Positions 1 through 8,995 of a DNA stretch of 64,000 bases are shown here, one piece after another; the first letter of the stretch is position 1; each line of letters opens with the position of its first letter. A program made the translations under genes and the position numbers. Source of the stretch: Clostridia bacterium (lineage in GTDB: Bacteria; Bacillota; Clostridia; Oscillospirales; QAKW01); the NCBI GenBank assembly GCA_017937065.1, contig JAGBEI010000031.1, positions 186,001 through 250,000 on the forward strand. The letters are read 5' to 3'. The notes under the pieces are model-generated. The model saw only the letters and a list, made by a program, of their open reading frames with translations, was not told the DNA's origin and ran no database searches.

Positions 1-1742
1 TCAATAACAATCCGAGCGAAAAATACCTTGATACACCGCACGTGCGCGATGTGCTGGCATATCTTCAGTCCATAGACAATCCGTATAATGACATACCTCT
101 TATAACGCTCATGTATTCCGACTACTTCGGCTTTACTGTAAACGAGCTGGGAAAAATACGTGCCCGGAATAAGAATATGCTGTTTTTTGACGCGGTGAAA
201 AGCTACGCTGAAAAGGACGAAAAGACAAAGAACTTTGTCAATACGCTGGAAAACCTGCGTCAAAAGAGCACCGTCACCGACGTTTACGGACTTTTAAATA
301 TAATATACGAGCAAAGCGGGATTTTGCTGCGCGTGCTCAGTGAGCCCGACGGTGAAGCCGCACGGGCAAACCTCATGCTGCTTCTGGATTTTGCGGCACA
401 GTTTGAAAGCATGCGATACCGCGGACTGTTTTCGTTTATAAACTACGTCTTAAAGCTGATTGAAAGAGATCAGACGGTACCTGCGGCAAGACTGAGAAAA
501 TCGTACAGCTGCGTACATCTGCTGTCAATACACCGTTCAAAAGGACTGGAGTTTCCCGTCGTATTTCTTGTAAACGCCGGCAACGACATAACGCTGAACA
601 TCAGCGGCGACATTCTCGCCGACAGCGAGCTGGGAGCCGGCGCATATCTGCGCGACAGTGTAAAGCACCGTGATTTCAGTACTCTTTGCAGAACGGCAAT
701 AAAGGAAAAAATCAAAGAGGATGAAATTTACGAGTATATAAGGCTTTTGTACGTTGCGCTTACACGCGCAAAAAGTCACCTGTTTATCAGCGCCGCCATG
801 AACGCCGACGACGCGGAAAAGGCGATACTGCGCGCCGAACGTTCGGGCGGTATGCCGTCAGACTGCGATATCTGCGATAAAAAGAACTTTTTCATGTGGA
901 TACTCTATTCGGTAATCGGGTGCGCCGACGCCGCGCCGTTTGCAGCCTTTGCAGGAGCTCAGGCAATGCCCCGAAAGGAGGGAAGCGGTCTTTTCAAGGC
1001 GGAAATTTTTACACTCGGCAGTGAAAGTGAAAGCCCGTTATCGGAGGACGCCTGCAACGAGAGTGACGAAAGCGTATTTTCGGCAAAATATATAGAAGAA
1101 ATGATTTCGCGTAAGTACGCCTTTGAAGAAAGCACGAAAATCCCGTCAAAGCTCTCGGTATCTGAAATAAAAAGCATGAAAAATGCCGATACGGAGGTCA
1201 AAAAAAGCGTGCCGCAGCCGCGGTTTCTTCAAAACGGCGTAACGGGCGCCGACCGCGGCAATGCAACGCACAGATTTTTGCAGTTCTGCGATTTTGACGC
1301 CGTCTGTGACATGGCTTCACTTGAACGCGAGGCTAAGCGCCTGACTGAAAACGAATTTATTTCAAAACGCGACGGAGAGCTTATCGAAAGGGAAAAGATA
1401 CTCGCCTTTTTACAAAGCGATACAATGCGCCGCCTCAGTACGCTCGGCACCTGCAGTAAAGAACAGCGTTTCTTGTTTACTCTGCCCGCAAACGAGGTTA
1501 TGGATACAGACAGTGACGAACAGATAATAATACAGGGCGTCATTGACTGCTGGTATGTCGAAAACGGAAAAGCCGTAATCGTAGACTATAAAACAGACAG
1601 CGTAAAGTGCGCCGCAGAGCTTGTGCGCCGATATGAAGTCCAGCTTCAGATGTATGAGAAGGCGCTTTTGAAGCTAAATGGAATAGAAACCGCGCACAAA
1701 TATATATACAGCTTTGCGCTGTCCGAGTTTATCGAGGTCTGA
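1..1742 (+). CDS. addA: ATP-dependent helicase/nuclease subunit A, C-terminal part (5' end outside window)
   Basis: C-terminal part of AddA, the helicase-nuclease subunit of the AddAB complex that resects double-strand breaks for RecA. The frame is open from base 3, so the start codon lies upstream. Visible are late UvrD/SF1A helicase motifs (SIHRSKGLEFPVVF near bases 525-575, YVALTRAK near 746-775) and the terminal PD-(D/E)XK nuclease core (GVIDCW followed by IVDYKTD near 1535-1600). Helicase plus nuclease in one chain separates AddA from UvrD/PcrA, which lack the nuclease. The reading frame ends with ordinary spacing before the ATPase gene. AddB would be expected upstream, out of view. Confidence 0.9.
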   Translation, partial: NNNPSEKYLDTPHVRDVLAYLQSIDNPYNDIPLITLMYSDYFGFTVNELGKIRARNKNMLFFDAVKSYAEKDEKTKNFVNTLENLRQKSTVTDVYGLLNIIYEQSGILLRVLSEPDGEAARANLMLLLDFAAQFESMRYRGLFSFINYVLKLIERDQTVPAARLRKSYSCVHLLSIHRSKGLEFPVVFLVNAGNDITLNISGDILADSELGAGAYLRDSVKHRDFSTLCRTAIKEKIKEDEIYEYIRLLYVALTRAKSHLFISAAMNADDAEKAILRAERSGGMPSDCDICDKKNFFMWILYSVIGCADAAPFAAFAGAQAMPRKEGSGLFKAEIFTLGSESESPLSEDACNESDESVFSAKYIEEMISRKYAFEESTKIPSKLSVSEIKSMKNADTEVKKSVPQPRFLQNGVTGADRGNATHRFLQFCDFDAVCDMASLEREAKRLTENEFISKRDGELIEREKILAFLQSDTMRRLSTLGTCSKEQRFLFTLPANEVMDTDSDEQIIIQGVIDCWYVENGKAVIVDYKTDSVKCAAELVRRYEVQLQMYEKALLKLNGIETAHKYIYSFALSEFIEV

Positions 1743-1794
1743 CAGACGCCACCGCAGTCTGCTTCAATCGGATTTTTCTTTTTATATACGCTGC

Positions 1795-1822
1795 GTTTTA
1801 ATTTGCGGCAAAGCAATTAAAA
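1795..1822 (+). terminator. possible weak terminator of addA
   Basis: An AT-rich inverted repeat (gttttaatttgc / gcaattaaaac, one bulge) follows addA by about 50 bases. It has no clear U-tract, so termination here is uncertain. Confidence 0.3.
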
Positions 1823-1894
1823 CAGTACGTGAGAATTTTATAAAATAAAAATAAAAGACATGGCATATATTTTTCTGTAAGGAGAAATAAAGCC

Positions 1895-4456
1895 ATGTCA
1901 TTTTTATTACCATGTGATATCAAATACAATCCTCACGGAATACGCTCGAAAGATGCCGAACAGCTTAGACGGCAGCACGGCGACAACAGCTTTACAAAGC
2001 GCCCGCGCAAGACATTTTTCAGACAGTATCTGTCCGCGTTCGGAGATCCGATTATAAAAATTCTGCTTGCGGCGCTCGCACTGAATATTCTCATTGCAAT
2101 TAAAAATGCCAATATTTACGAGCCGCTGGGCATTGCAATCGCGCTGTTTCTCGCCACCTTTGTATCAACGCTGTCCGAATACGGAAGCGAAAGCGCATTT
2201 TTAAAGCTGGAGCAGCAAGCCGTGACGGCGGAGTGCCGCGTAATGCGGGATAAAAAGCTGATAACACTGCCCGTGAGTGAGCTTGTTGTAGGAGATACCG
2301 TATATCTGAGTGCAGGCGAGCGAGTCCCTGCGGACGGCATAATAATGCAGGGAAATATATTCACCGACCAGTCGGCGCTTAACGGAGAAAGCGCCGAGGT
2401 ACAAAAAAGTCCCGGACATGCGGGAGAGCAGTGGGAGCTTTCATCAAAAAGCCAGATTTTCCGCGGAAGCGTTATTACATCCGGCGAGTGCATAATGACG
2501 GTCGGCAGAACAGGCGACCGCACATTTTACGGAAATGTCGCCGCCGAAATACAGAGCGAGGGGATAAAAAGTCCTCTGACCCAAAAGCTCGGCAAACTTG
2601 CAAGCGTGCTCAGTAAAATAGGCTACGGTGCGGCATCGCTCGTATTTCTTGCCGACATGTTTAATCTTTTGGTTTTGGACAATATGTTCAACCTTGCAAG
2701 CATCCGCACGGAAATTCTGACTCCGTCCGTCATGATTTCAAACGTACTGCACGCCGTAACGCTTGCAATAACGGTAATGGTAGTCGCCATACCGGAGGGA
2801 CTGCCGATGATGATAACCGTAGTACTGTCCGCAAATATGCGAAGGCTGAAGCGTGATCATGTGCTTGTACGGCGGCTTATGGGGATCGAAGCAAGCGGCA
2901 GCCTGAATATACTGTTCTGTGACAAAACGGGAACACTGACAAGCGGACGTCTCTCCGTCACCGGATTTTATGACATAAACGGACGCTTTTTCCGTGAGAT
3001 ACCGTCTGCAGAGCGGGAGGACGTTCTATGCTGCTGTCAGCTGGGCAGCGACAGCACGATGATAGGCAACAAGCCGGTAGGGGGAAATGCAACCGACCGC
3101 GCGGTACTGAGCTTTGTATATGACAGAGCCTACGACAGCGTAACAGTATCCAAAAAAATTCCGTTTGACAGCACAAAAAAATACGCGGCAATAAAGCATG
3201 CAGGCACATGGTACATAAAGGGCGCCCCGGAAGTATTATTTGAAAAAGCTGAATATGTAAGCGATGCACTGAGAAAGCGCTGGCATGAGCTGGCAGGAGA
3301 AGGTGTGCGTGTAATAGCTCTTGCCAAAAGCCGGGATATGGAGCATTACAATATTATAGGAATTCTCGCAATTAAGGACAGCGTTCGCCGTGACGCCAGA
3401 TTTTCCGTTAAAACAGTACAAAATGCCGGAATTTATGTCTGCATGGTTACGGGCGACAATGCCGACACCGCAAAAGCGGTGGCGGAATCCTGCGGAATAC
3501 TGACGCCTGACGCCGTGACACTCACAAGCAGCGAAATGGCACTCTTGTCTGACAGTGAGCTTGCCGAGCTGCTGCCGCGGCTGAAGGTTGTCTCGCGCGC
3601 TCTGCCCGCAGACAAGAGCAGGCTTGCAAGAGTATCACAGAGTGCGGGGCTTGTGTGCGGCATGACGGGAGACGGCATAAATGACGCCCCTGCTCTCAAA
3701 CGCGCCGACGTCGGCTTTGCCATGGGCAGCGGCACGGAGGTTGCAAAGCAGGCGGGTGACATTGTGATACTTGACGACAACTTCACCTCAATCTCAAAAG
3801 CGATACTTTACGGCAGAACAATTTTCAAAAGCATACGCAAATTTATTGTATTCCAGCTGACAATGAATCTCTGCGCCGTCGGAATATCTATAATCGGACC
3901 GTTTATCGGCGTCGATACGCCCGTTACCGTAATGCAGATGCTGTGGATCAATATTATAATGGATACCCTGGCAGGACTTGCGTATGCAGGAGAGCCGCCG
4001 CTAACACGGTACATGGATGAAAAACCGATTAGCCGCAGCGAGCACGTATTGAACGGAAAAATGGCGGGACAGATATTTACTATGGGCGCTTACAGTCTGC
4101 TGCTGTGCGTTGTGTTTTTGGCAAGCGGATATTTCAGAGAAAGATTCGGCTTTTACACGGATAACCTAAGATTTATGACCGCATTTTTCGCGCTGTTTAT
4201 ATTCAGCGGAATATTTGCCAGCTTTTCGGCGCGCAGCGACGGAATCCGCATTTTTGCAAACCTTGCAAAAAACCGAGCCTACATATTTATATTCATGCTG
4301 ATAATCGCAGTTCAGCTCTGGCTTATTTATTTCGGCGGAAGCATGTTCCGCACATCGGGAATACCGTTCGGTATGCTTCCTGAAATACTTGCTCTGAGCG
4401 CGGGGGTTATACCGGCTGATATGATAAGAAAGCTCATCATAAGGAAAAAAAGATAA
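1895..4456 (+). CDS. cation-translocating P-type ATPase, Ca2+-transporting (PMR1/SERCA-like)
   Basis: P2-type ATPase of 853 residues, predicted to export Ca2+ (or Mn2+) from the cytoplasm. Visible in order: an N-terminal cation-ATPase segment (HGDNSFTKRP), the actuator loop with NGES, the TM4 ion-site motif VAIPEGLP, the phosphorylation site FCDKTGT, the nucleotide-binding KGAPE, the hinge [12 protein letters not shown], and TM5/TM6 carrying MNLCAVG and WINIIMDTLAG, whose Asn and Asp are ion ligands in Ca2+ pumps. PEGLP rather than CPC excludes a heavy-metal pump. A clear Shine-Dalgarno (aaggag) lies 10 bases before ATG. It is a single-gene unit facing a convergent terminator. Ca2+ versus Mn2+ cannot be settled from sequence alone. 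Confidence 0.88.
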   Translation: MSFLLPCDIKYNPHGIRSKDAEQLRRQHGDNSFTKRPRKTFFRQYLSAFGDPIIKILLAALALNILIAIKNANIYEPLGIAIALFLATFVSTLSEYGSESAFLKLEQQAVTAECRVMRDKKLITLPVSELVVGDTVYLSAGERVPADGIIMQGNIFTDQSALNGESAEVQKSPGHAGEQWELSSKSQIFRGSVITSGECIMTVGRTGDRTFYGNVAAEIQSEGIKSPLTQKLGKLASVLSKIGYGAASLVFLADMFNLLVLDNMFNLASIRTEILTPSVMISNVLHAVTLAITVMVVAIPEGLPMMITVVLSANMRRLKRDHVLVRRLMGIEASGSLNILFCDKTGTLTSGRLSVTGFYDINGRFFREIPSAEREDVLCCCQLGSDSTMIGNKPVGGNATDRAVLSFVYDRAYDSVTVSKKIPFDSTKKYAAIKHAGTWYIKGAPEVLFEKAEYVSDALRKRWHELAGEGVRVIALAKSRDMEHYNIIGILAIKDSVRRDARFSVKTVQNAGIYVCMVTGDNADTAKAVAESCGILTPDAVTLTSSEMALLSDSELAELLPRLKVVSRALPADKSRLARVSQSAGLVCGMTGDGINDAPALKRADVGFAMGSGTEVAKQAGDIVILDDNFTSISKAILYGRTIFKSIRKFIVFQLTMNLCAVGISIIGPFIGVDTPVTVMQMLWINIIMDTLAGLAYAGEPPLTRYMDEKPISRSEHVLNGKMAGQIFTMGAYSLLLCVVFLASGYFRERFGFYTDNLRFMTAFFALFIFSGIFASFSARSDGIRIFANLAKNRAYIFIFMLIIAVQLWLIYFGGSMFRTSGIPFGMLPEILALSAGVIPADMIRKLIIRKKR

Positions 4457-4490
4457 AAACACCGGAGTGCTTTGGCACTCCGGTGTTTTT
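4456..4490. terminator. bidirectional terminator between the Ca-ATPase and sigma/partner operons
   Basis: A perfect 13-14 bp hairpin (aacaccggagtgc / gcactccggtgtt, loop tttg) has A-tract and T-tract flanks, so it can stop transcripts from both converging units. Confidence 0.9.
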
Positions 4491-4491
4491 A

Positions 4492-6729
4492 TTACGGTCC
4501 TGTACCTACCGAATTTAAAACCATCTCTCCGTTATATACATTTGCATAGCATACGGCATATTTATCAATTATCCAGCCGTCATCTCCCATAACACCGTTG
4601 CCTGCAATCCAATCATATCCGAGCCCTAAGGCATCGCTTTTTGGCTTTACCGAGTAAGTGACAGACACCTGATACTGAGACCTCTCATCGGGGTCTGAAT
4701 ATTGACTTACCTTTATATCAAGTATTCTGTAATCCTCAAGCCCGCCTATACCCTCGATATATTTACAGAAGGCACGCTCGGCATAAATTTTAAGCGTCTC
4801 GTCATTGCTGCGCCAGGCGCCGTCGTCGCTCTTGTAGTAAGTTGTTTTACCCGTAAATCTTTCGGGCGTTACGCCGTCAGATGAAAGATAGGTTACGATA
4901 TATCTGCATTTTGGCTCGCCGTAGCTTCCCATACTGCCGTTGCCCACTGCAGTGCGAATAAACTCTTCCGCGCTTTTACCCGATTTCTTTACAGCCTCCT
5001 CAAGAGCGGGCATTGAGCCGACATAGCCCTCCTCATATCCGTCGTACTCATCAAGCTGTACTGTAACTATATTGCTTTGCTTGTCATATTCATAGAAAAC
5101 AAGCTCCATATACGTATTTGGATTGTACGAACCGATTTCAATCGGGACATTATAATTTTCATCAAGGTCAAAGTCCAAGCCGTACAGCTTGCTCGCCGCC
5201 TTACTGAATGCATCACCGCTAAGGCTTTCGGGAAAGTCCAGATACGCGTATATATTCCACCGGAGGTCAGAAACGGTAAGCTCGTCGTCTTCTTTAAAAT
5301 CGGGCATGTAGTCAATGCGGTATTCCCCGGCAAAATCGTAATATTTAAGTCTCTGTTCCTTCGTTACGGACGGTACGTCAGCACTGTCATCGTCCGAAAC
5401 AAGGTCTAAAACAAGCTTTATGAAATTATCGCTTATTCTGACCGCCATCTTATTGCCAAACGAATATTCAATGCTGAAATCATCCAAAATACCGCCGTTA
5501 TCATCCTTATAAGCGTAAATTTTTACATAATCATTCAGCTTTAAGCAATAATCGGGATTATCACGCGGCAGCATTTTCAGCTCTTCGGGCGGATTTTCTT
5601 TAAGCTCACGTGTCAAAAGCTCAGCAATGTCTTTGGAAACGCCTTTTGAGCCTGTCGCTGAAATATTATACAGAATAATATCCGCCGAATTATAAAGAAT
5701 GCCGAGTCTTTTTATCTCATCATAATCAAGCTCTACAACTGTTTCTCTGCTGCTGTTATCTGCAGCAAATCCAAACCACATTATGCCTAATCCGACTGAA
5801 TAATCGTTATTTATAATGCTTATGTCGGCAGTACCGCCGTAGTTCCTTGAAAACTCCGTCTCCTCACCGTTTTCATAGATTTCAAAGCCTTCTTTTTTGC
5901 CCTTATACAGATATGTCCTGCCGTTTATTTCGGCTGATACATAATGCCCCTTAATGTAGCTTTCAAAAAAATCGGAAATTGTATTTTCACCCGAAATTAC
6001 CCTGCCGTTTTCAACCGTTACGGGCAGCGCTTTTTCGCTGTCGTATACTCTGACGGAATTCTCATGGCTGTTTTTTATAATATCAAGATTCAAAGGCGTA
6101 TCGATTTGCATGCCGTCATAAGACACAAATTGCGCAAAATACTTATTTTGAGCTCTGTCAAGTATTAGCTTCATACTGTCAAATTCCTGCTCATTAAAAG
6201 CAAATTCAATCAAACCGTACGTGCCTGTCGGCTGGTCAAGCTTGTATAAAACCGTGCCGTTCTCTCTGCATACAAAGGTTGCCACATATGACGGCGGCAC
6301 CTCTCCCTGCTCCAAGCCCTCATAATTGCCGGGTCTGTCCATATGCACCATTTCAAGCGTACACATCCTGCCGCTGACATAATCGTCAAAAAATCCTTGG
6401 AGCATGTCTTTGCCGTCTATCAGCTTGCCGTCATGAGATACGGTTACAGTGTATATATTATAGTTTATCTCATCGTCCGGCGCGCCCGGTGTATCACCGA
6501 TTATTCTTATTCCGCGTCCCAGCAGCGCCCAGAGTGAAAACGCTGCTACTAAAACAACCGCAGCGGCAACCGCGGATACTATTTGTATTATTTTACCGTT
6601 ATTTGACTTTTTGTATTTGAGTTTTTGCAGTTTTTCTATATATTCGGCATCATTTTCAGAAATTTTATCGAGTAAATCCTTCATGGCTTTTTCATCAGGT
6701 TTTATATCTCTGAACTTATTAAGATTCAT
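4492..6729 (-). CDS. large membrane-anchored protein paired with ECF-like sigma factor, probable anti-sigma/sensor
   Basis: 745-residue protein whose family I do not recognise. The N-terminal 50 residues are charged and presumably cytoplasmic. One transmembrane segment follows at about 50-70 (IVSAVAAAVVLVAAFSLWAL), then a long, acidic, Tyr-rich external region with no cysteine-rich or catalytic motif I can name. The external part seems to contain a duplicated unit: DGKDMLQGFFDDYVSGR near residue 100 resembles SGENTISDFFESYIKGH near 250. The start ATG overlaps the sigma stop codon (ATGA), so the two are translationally coupled. Cytoplasmic tail, single TM, large external domain and position directly behind an ECF sigma gene fit an anti-sigma or sensor role; this is inferred from context. 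Confidence 0.7.
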   Translation of the reverse strand: MNLNKFRDIKPDEKAMKDLLDKISENDAEYIEKLQKLKYKKSNNGKIIQIVSAVAAAVVLVAAFSLWALLGRGIRIIGDTPGAPDDEINYNIYTVTVSHDGKLIDGKDMLQGFFDDYVSGRMCTLEMVHMDRPGNYEGLEQGEVPPSYVATFVCRENGTVLYKLDQPTGTYGLIEFAFNEQEFDSMKLILDRAQNKYFAQFVSYDGMQIDTPLNLDIIKNSHENSVRVYDSEKALPVTVENGRVISGENTISDFFESYIKGHYVSAEINGRTYLYKGKKEGFEIYENGEETEFSRNYGGTADISIINNDYSVGLGIMWFGFAADNSSRETVVELDYDEIKRLGILYNSADIILYNISATGSKGVSKDIAELLTRELKENPPEELKMLPRDNPDYCLKLNDYVKIYAYKDDNGGILDDFSIEYSFGNKMAVRISDNFIKLVLDLVSDDDSADVPSVTKEQRLKYYDFAGEYRIDYMPDFKEDDELTVSDLRWNIYAYLDFPESLSGDAFSKAASKLYGLDFDLDENYNVPIEIGSYNPNTYMELVFYEYDKQSNIVTVQLDEYDGYEEGYVGSMPALEEAVKKSGKSAEEFIRTAVGNGSMGSYGEPKCRYIVTYLSSDGVTPERFTGKTTYYKSDDGAWRSNDETLKIYAERAFCKYIEGIGGLEDYRILDIKVSQYSDPDERSQYQVSVTYSVKPKSDALGLGYDWIAGNGVMGDDGWIIDKYAVCYANVYNGEMVLNSVGTGP

Positions 6730-7229
6730 GACAACTCCTCCTCATATATTTTTTTAAGCATATCACGTGCGCGTGAAAGCCTTGTTTTAACCGCCGACGT
6801 CGAAATTTTGAGTATCTCTGAAATATCCTTTATGCTCATATCCTCGATATAAAAAAGCACGGTTACCTCGCGGTACTTTTCTTTAAGCACACTTAAATAA
6901 TCATAAAGCTCGGCACAGCCGGCGTCATATTCGCCCTGCTCACCCGCATCATTCAGTGAAACGGTGCGGGAATTATCCGCACGTCTGCGCTCTGCGGCTG
7001 CTGTCTTGCGTGCGCAGCGCATCAGCCACACATTGAGCTGTGCGCGGTGAGTGAATTTCGGCTTCTTTTCAAGCAGCAGCAAAAACGTCTGCTGGTAAAT
7101 ATCGTTTGCAAGCTCCTCGTTTCCCGTAAGCGACAGTGCATAGCGATAAATTCCGGGACCAAATTCATTCATCATTTCCGAAAATGCCCTGCGAAACTCC
7201 GACTTATCCGCCACAATCTCTTCCCCCAT
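6726..7229 (-). CDS. RNA polymerase sigma factor, sigma-70 family, ECF-like
   Basis: 167-residue ECF-type sigma factor. Region 2 is at about residues 20-85 (YRYALSLTGNEELANDIYQQTF, then LNVWLMRCARK). Region 4 is at about 110-160 with a helix-turn-helix (MSIKDISEILKISTSAVKTRLSRAR). Regions 1.2 and 3 are absent, as expected for group 4. The listed ATG has GAGGA directly against it; an in-frame GTG at 7214, preceded by GGGGGAAG at better spacing, is an equally good start. It is coupled to the membrane protein downstream. Upstream on the same strand, around 7277-7291, is TGTAACCTTTTTATG, which resembles AAC-type ECF -35 elements and could mean autoregulation; that is weak evidence. Confidence 0.88.
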   Translation of the reverse strand: MGEEIVADKSEFRRAFSEMMNEFGPGIYRYALSLTGNEELANDIYQQTFLLLLEKKPKFTHRAQLNVWLMRCARKTAAAERRRADNSRTVSLNDAGEQGEYDAGCAELYDYLSVLKEKYREVTVLFYIEDMSIKDISEILKISTSAVKTRLSRARDMLKKIYEEELS

Positions 7230-7309
7230 TCCTCATTAATCAAACCATGGTCTTCAGTGATATAATGCTTTCAGAGCATAAAAAGGTTACAAAATATATT
7301 TAAAAAACA

Positions 7310-7338
7310 TTGAATTTTTCCAAAGTATAGTATATAAT
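7310..7338 (+). promoter_or_regulatory. sigma-A promoter of the serS T-box transcript
   Basis: TTGAAT (7310-7315), 17 bases, TATAAT (7333-7338). The transcript should start near 7345, just ahead of the T-box leader. Confidence 0.8.
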
Positions 7339-7344
7339 AAATTC

Positions 7345-7560
7345 GGCAGTGATGAAAGAATAATCTGAGCTTTTGTTTTAAAGAGAGTCGGTGGATGCTG
7401 TAAACCGACAGCAATATTCAGAGTTTCCGCTTTCGGAGCCGGCGGTCAACAGCCGCGGGGCACGCCCCTTACAGCGTATGCGAGCGGCGGGTATCCCGCA
7501 ATTTGGGTGGCAACACGGAAATCTTCTTCGTCCCATTGGTCGAGGGGGATTTTTTTATTT
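7345..7560 (+). promoter_or_regulatory. T-box riboswitch, tRNA-Ser, controlling serS
   Basis: The leader carries the conserved T-box tract gggtggcaacacgg at 7505-7518. Its UGGC (7508-7511) pairs with the GCCA end expected of tRNA-Ser (discriminator G). A 12-pair terminator follows: AAATCTTCTTCG (7519-7530), loop 7531-7540, CGAGGGGGATTT (7541-7552), with a T run behind it. An AGAGAG/GGTGG stem-I-like segment lies near 7382-7395. An AGC serine triplet at 7410-7412 sits on the 3' side of stem I, where a specifier is expected; that assignment is tentative. In this family, uncharged tRNA-Ser favours the antiterminator and turns serS on. Confidence 0.9.
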
Positions 7561-7589
7561 TCAGAAAAAACTTTCAGGAGGAAATATAA

Positions 7590-8885
7590 ATGCTGGATTT
7601 AAAATTTGTAAGAGAGAATCCCGAAATTGTCAGGCAGAATATAAAAAACAAATTTCAGGATTCCAAGCTGCCTTTGGTCGACGAGGTTTTAAAGCTTGAT
7701 GAGCAAAACCGCAAAAACAAGCAGGAGGCGGACAACCTGCGAGCAAACCGCAACAGAATTTCCAAGCAGATAGGCGCGCTTATGGGTCAGGGGAAAAAAG
7801 AAGAGGCGCAGGAAATGAAAAGGCTTGTGACCGAGCAGTCCGAAAAGCTGGCTGAGGCGGAGAAAAAAGAGGCGGAGCTTTCCGCAAAGGTCAGAGAAAT
7901 TATGATGACGCTGCCCAACATTATCGATCCGTCGGTTCCGATAGGACGCGATGACAGCGAAAATGTTGAGGTGGAACAATTCGGTAAGCAGACAAAAGCG
8001 GATTTTGAAATTCCGTACCACACTGATATAATGGCGCTTTTCAACGGAATTGACAAGGAGTCCGCCGGCAGAGTATCGGGCGAGGGATTTTACTATCTCA
8101 TGGGCGACATTGCAAGACTGCACAGCGCTGTTCTCGCTTATGCGCGCGATTTTATGATTGACAAGGGTTTTACCTACTGCATACCGCCGTTTATGATTCG
8201 CTCCAATGTCGTCACGGGCGTTATGAGCTTTTCGGAAATGGACGCAATGATGTATAAAATTGAGGGCGAAGACCTGTATCTGATAGGAACAAGCGAGCAC
8301 TCGATGATAGGAAAGTTCATCAATACAATGACAGCTGAAAGCGAACTGCCGCTGACGCTTACAAGCTACTCACCCTGCTTCAGAAAGGAAAAGGGTGCGC
8401 ACGGAATTGAGGAGCGCGGTATTTACCGCATACATCAGTTTGAAAAGCAGGAGATGATTGTCGTCTGCAAACCGCAGGACAGCATGGAGTGGTTCAACAA
8501 AATGTGGAGCTTCAGCGTAGAGCTTTTCCGCTCGCTTGACATACCTGTGCGCACACTGGAGTGCTGTTCGGGAGACCTTGCAGACCTCAAGGTGAAATCC
8601 TATGACGTCGAAGCGTGGTCACCCAAGCAGGGCAAGTATTTTGAGGTTTGCTCCTGCTCCAACCTCGGCGATGCGCAGGCAAGACGTCTGGGAATCAGAA
8701 TAAAGGGCGAAAACGGCGAGAAATATCTCGCGCATACGCTTAACAATACGGTTGTTGCACCGCCCAGAATGCTGATTGCTTTCCTGGAAAACAACCTTGA
8801 GTTTGACGGAGAGAAATATTCTGTGCGTATACCTCAGGCGCTTCGTCCGTATATGGGCGGCAAGGATAAAATTGTGCAGAAATAA
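7590..8885 (+). CDS. serS: serine--tRNA ligase
   Basis: Class II seryl-tRNA synthetase of 431 residues, usual bacterial length. It charges tRNA-Ser (and tRNA-Sec where present) in the cytoplasm. The N-terminal third (about residues 25-110, LDEQNRKNKQEADNLRANRNRISKQIG onward) is the long coiled-coil arm that binds the tRNA variable arm. The catalytic core has motif 2 (SPCFRKEKGAHG...GIYRIHQFEKQEM) and motif 3 (NNTVVAPPRMLIAFLENN). A strong Shine-Dalgarno (caggagg) precedes the ATG. It is transcribed alone, from the T-box promoter to the hairpin after the gene. Confidence 0.97.
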   Translation: MLDLKFVRENPEIVRQNIKNKFQDSKLPLVDEVLKLDEQNRKNKQEADNLRANRNRISKQIGALMGQGKKEEAQEMKRLVTEQSEKLAEAEKKEAELSAKVREIMMTLPNIIDPSVPIGRDDSENVEVEQFGKQTKADFEIPYHTDIMALFNGIDKESAGRVSGEGFYYLMGDIARLHSAVLAYARDFMIDKGFTYCIPPFMIRSNVVTGVMSFSEMDAMMYKIEGEDLYLIGTSEHSMIGKFINTMTAESELPLTLTSYSPCFRKEKGAHGIEERGIYRIHQFEKQEMIVVCKPQDSMEWFNKMWSFSVELFRSLDIPVRTLECCSGDLADLKVKSYDVEAWSPKQGKYFEVCSCSNLGDAQARRLGIRIKGENGEKYLAHTLNNTVVAPPRMLIAFLENNLEFDGEKYSVRIPQALRPYMGGKDKIVQK

Positions 8886-8899
8886 GCCTAAATATTTAT

Positions 8900-8935
8900 A
8901 AAAGTCCGAAGAAAACTCTTCGGACTTTTCTTTAC
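8900..8935 (+). terminator. serS terminator
   Basis: Perfect 13 bp stem (aaaagtccgaaga / tcttcggactttt) with loop aaac, ending in a T-rich run. Confidence 0.9.
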
Positions 8936-8959
8936 AAGCAAAAAATAATAGTATATAAT
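8931..8959 (+). promoter_or_regulatory. promoter of araC-type regulator/amidohydrolase pair
   Basis: TTTACA (8931-8936), 17 bases, TATAAT (8954-8959). The -35 element lies in the tail of the serS terminator. Confidence 0.6.
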
Positions 8960-8995
8960 GATTGAAAATAAAACATCAATAGCGGCGGCGATTTT

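Noticed and set aside
7391-7699. 102-residue plus-strand reading frame upstream of serS
   Set aside because: It runs through the T-box leader and into serS in another frame; the conserved RNA elements explain the sequence.
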